From Caldifarciminota bacterium (GTDB taxonomy: Bacteria; Hydrothermota; E44-bin80), in contig JAGMEZ010000163.1 of NCBI GenBank assembly GCA_023127905.1, positions 1 to 7,623 of the forward strand: DNA of 7,623 bases, read 5' to 3'. Below the pieces are notes generated by a model. It was not told the origin of the DNA, ran no database searches, and worked only from the letters and a program-made list of their open reading frames with translations. A program made the position numbers and the translations under genes. Below, piece after piece: positions 6,479-7,623 of this stretch; position 1 is the first letter of the stretch; every line of letters begins with the position of its first letter.

Positions 6479-6536
6479 ATAATTGAATATTTATAGTTAT
6501 TTGTTGTATATTCATGGTTATTGGTTGTTTACAGCG
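6479..6536 (+). repeat. 58-base leader repeat, copy 2
   Basis: This is the partner of 4961-5018, with 56 of 58 positions the same and the last 44 identical. Identity stops at 6536, within the first ACAGCG unit, where the sequence becomes TTAGTGTTT instead of AAGCGCC. The boundary at the array suggests that leader and array form one module whose array part diverges faster. Confidence 0.9.
6483..6512 (+). promoter_or_regulatory. Candidate sigma70-type promoter in leader copy 2
   Basis: TTGAAT (6483-6488; four of six matches to TTGACA) and TATATT (6507-6512; five of six to TATAAT) are 18 bases apart. It would drive the GT2 gene at 6700 with a 5' UTR of about 180 bases containing array B. The position within the leader equals that in copy 1. 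Confidence 0.4.
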
Positions 6537-6660
6537 TTAGTGTTTAATTAACAGCGAAAGCGCCTATTTTACAGCCGAAGGCGTTAGTTATACAGTGATA
6601 ACGTTGGTTACACAATGAAATGTTTGTTTACAGTGTAACGTTTGTTTACTGGGTAGTGGT
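6528..6660 (+). repeat. Degenerate ACAGCG repeat array B
   Basis: Six recognisable units plus a diverged end follow one another without interruption. Cores start at 6531 (ACAGCGTTAGTG), 6551 (ACAGCGAAAGCGCC), 6571 (ACAGCCGAAGGCG), 6592 (ACAGTGATAACG), 6612 (ACAATGAAATG), 6630 (ACAGTGTAACG) and 6648 (ACTGGGTAGTGG). Spacings are 20, 20, 21, 20, 18 and 18 bases. The tails are T-rich (TTTGTTT or variants). Several units have tiny complementary arms around a 3-4-base loop, such as GCG/CGC, GCC/GGC and GT/AC. It is too short in period and too degenerate to be CRISPR. Confidence 0.75.
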
Positions 6661-6685
6661 AGCTTTCATTAGTACTCAATCAATA

Positions 6686-6693
6686 AGGTGGAG
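6686..6693 (+). promoter_or_regulatory. Shine-Dalgarno site deciding the GT2 start
   Basis: AGGTGGAG ends 6 bases before the ATG at 6700. A GTG start at 6688 would lie inside this site and has no site of its own, so the ATG at 6700 is preferred. Confidence 0.75.
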
Positions 6694-6699
6694 AGGATT

Positions 6700-7371
6700 A
6701 TGAAATTATCAGTTATTATTCCTGTGTATAATGAAAAAGAATGTATAGAGAAAGTTATTGAACGGGTGAAGAAGGTTCCGGTTGAAAAAGAGATTATCGT
6801 AGTGGATGATTGTTCAATAGATGGAACACGTGAAATCCTTGAAAAAGTAGAAGGAATTGTTTTACTTTTACATGATAAGAACCGAGGAAAAGGAGCATCA
6901 GTAAGAACCGCACTCAAAAAGATATCAGGTGATATTGTTATCATACAGGATGCGGATTTGGAATATCCACCAGAGCAGTATCCAGAGGTTATTAAACCAA
7001 TTGTTGATGGATATGCTGATGTTGTTTTTGGCTCTCGTTTTCTTGGTCTTCACAGGGTATTCTATTTCTGGCATTATGTTGGAAACCGATTTCTAACGCT
7101 TCTAATAAATGTACTATATGATACTATCCTTACAGATATGGAAACAGGCGTAAAGGCTTTTAGAAAAGAGATTTTCGATAATATAATAATAAAGTCAAAT
7201 GGGTTTGATTTTGAGCCAGAAGTAACAGCAAAAGTGTTGAAGAAAGGCTATAGGCTTTATGAAATGCCAATAACTTATTATGGAAGAGGATACGATGAAG
7301 GAAAAAAAATAACTTGGAAAGACGCAATTCCAGCGATATGGGCAATAATAAAATACCGCTTTGTGGATTAA
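6700..7371 (+). CDS. GT2-family glycosyltransferase, dolichyl-phosphate mannose synthase-like
   Basis: From the ATG at 6700 the product has 223 residues and begins MKLSVIIPVYNE, the classic GT-A first strand. VVDDCSIDGT (34-43) is the nucleotide-binding acidic motif, NRGKGASVRTAL (61-72) is typical of the DPM1/DPG-synthase branch, and DAD (84-86) is the metal-binding DxD. GSRF (111-114), TDMETGVKAF (145-154), GFDFEPEV (168-175) and YGRGYDEGKKI (194-204) are also branch-typical. No C-terminal transmembrane pair is present, so this is the short soluble form. Such enzymes transfer a hexose from a nucleotide donor to a polyprenyl phosphate or glycan; the true donor and acceptor are unknown. A longer reading from GTG 6688 would add four residues (MERI) but would use up the Shine-Dalgarno site. 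The gene stands apart from its neighbours and is preceded by leader copy 2 and array B. Confidence 0.92.
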   Translation: MKLSVIIPVYNEKECIEKVIERVKKVPVEKEIIVVDDCSIDGTREILEKVEGIVLLLHDKNRGKGASVRTALKKISGDIVIIQDADLEYPPEQYPEVIKPIVDGYADVVFGSRFLGLHRVFYFWHYVGNRFLTLLINVLYDTILTDMETGVKAFRKEIFDNIIIKSNGFDFEPEVTAKVLKKGYRLYEMPITYYGRGYDEGKKITWKDAIPAIWAIIKYRFVD

Positions 7372-7392
7372 TTGCGGGAAAAATTGATCTGA

Positions 7393-7424
7393 GTAATTAA
7401 GTAATTGGGTAATTTAGTAATTAA
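7393..7424 (+). repeat. Octamer tandem repeat GTAAWTNN, forward orientation
   Basis: Four phased units read GTAATTAA, GTAATTGG, GTAATTTA and GTAATTAA. They belong to the same family as the tract at 5133-5172 but are inverted relative to it. The tract lies between the GT2 stop and the Shine-Dalgarno site of the next gene. Confidence 0.8.
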
Positions 7425-7442
7425 AAGCAAAGGAAGATGGAA

Positions 7443-7623
7443 ATGAAGAAGGAAAAAATTCATACTTTTGAAGATCTTGAGGTTTACAAAATGGCGAGGG
7501 AATTTAGCAGAATGATAAGCAAACTAATCAAAAAATTACCCAGAGAAGAGGACTATAATTTGAAGCATCAAATGCGTCGAGCCAAGCTCTCTACGACTAA
7601 TAATATTGCAGAGGGCTATGGAA
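7443..7623 (+). CDS. Four-helix-bundle protein, S23/IVP family (3' end outside window)
   Basis: The first 60 residues are visible and the frame is open to the window edge. TFEDLEVYKMAREF (8-21), KLPREEDYNL (31-40), QMRRAKLS (43-50) and NIAEGYG (54-60) are the signature segments of the four-helix-bundle family first noted in intervening sequences of 23S rRNA genes (PF05635-like). Members are usually about 115-130 residues, so roughly half is missing. The molecular role of free-standing members is not established. Two ATGs are possible; I chose 7443 because AGGAAG (7431-7436) is 6 bases upstream of it but directly abuts the ATG at 7437, which would add only Met-Glu. No rRNA sequence surrounds it here, so it is not inside an rRNA intervening sequence. 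Its link to the polysaccharide genes is by position only. Confidence 0.88.
   Translation, partial: MKKEKIHTFEDLEVYKMAREFSRMISKLIKKLPREEDYNLKHQMRRAKLSTTNNIAEGYG

Larger units (their letters stand above)
6375..6699. other. 325-base intergenic region made of repeats
   Basis: No gene is visible. The gap contains the end of the AAAAAGT tract, a 9-base AACGA repeat (6427-6462), leader copy 2 (6479-6536) and ACAGCG array B (about 6528-6660). The ribosome-binding site of the GT2 gene (6686-6693) follows. No intrinsic terminator could be found after the GT4 gene. Confidence 0.75.

Noticed and set aside
6531..6660. Array B considered as a CRISPR array
   Set aside because: Units are only 18-21 bases, degenerate and adjacent without unique spacers, and no cas gene is present.
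6688..6699. GTG at 6688 as the start of the GT2 gene
   Set aside because: It overlaps the AGGTGGAG ribosome-binding site used by the ATG at 6700, and the family typically starts at MKLSVIIPVYNE.

Overview
The window is an AT-rich stretch of bacterial chromosome carrying a surface-polysaccharide (exopolysaccharide or O-antigen type) biosynthesis locus. All genes are on the + strand. Gene order and content (GT4 and GT2 glycosyltransferases, an O-antigen ligase/polymerase-like membrane protein, two SAM methyltransferases) point to a polysaccharide-making bacterium. A four-helix-bundle S23/IVP-family gene and gene borders packed with degenerate microrepeats recall draft genomes of uncultured candidate phyla. 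That placement is an impression; no rRNA or other phylogenetic marker is present.

Layout. Bases 2-4617 look like one transcription unit: the C-terminal part of a GT4 glycosyltransferase cut by the window start, a zinc-ribbon methyltransferase, a polytopic O-antigen ligase/polymerase-like protein, a compact 169-residue methyltransferase and a complete GT4 glycosyltransferase. The first four genes are separated by only 7, 5 and 1 bases; a 64-base gap precedes the fifth. The unit appears to end at an intrinsic terminator at 4776-4806. A second GT4 gene (5190-6374), a GT2 gene (6700-7371) and the start of an S23-family gene (7443 to the window end) follow as more widely spaced genes.

The gaps before the last three genes are the unusual part. 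The two gaps before the GT4 and GT2 genes each hold a near-identical 58-base leader (4961-5018 and 6479-6536; 56/58 identical, 44 bases in a row identical). Each leader runs into a degenerate array of about 18-21-base units around the core ACAGCG. The first array is interrupted by an imperfect inverted repeat (5028-5076) that looks like a small inserted element. Further phased microrepeats (8-mers, 9-mers, 7-mers) lie in the same gaps. One supplies the C-terminal codons and the stop of the second GT4 gene. A GTAAWTNN octamer tract occurs in opposite orientations at 5133-5172 and 7393-7424.

How the genes may work together (inference): the GT2 and GT4 enzymes would add sugars to a lipid-linked glycan at the inner face of the membrane, the methyltransferases would methylate a sugar or glycan end, and the membrane protein would polymerise or ligate the product outside. 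No flippase, initiating sugar-phosphate transferase or chain-length regulator is visible here, so the locus continues upstream or is split. I do not see a clearly new protein system; the repeat module is the best candidate for something undescribed.
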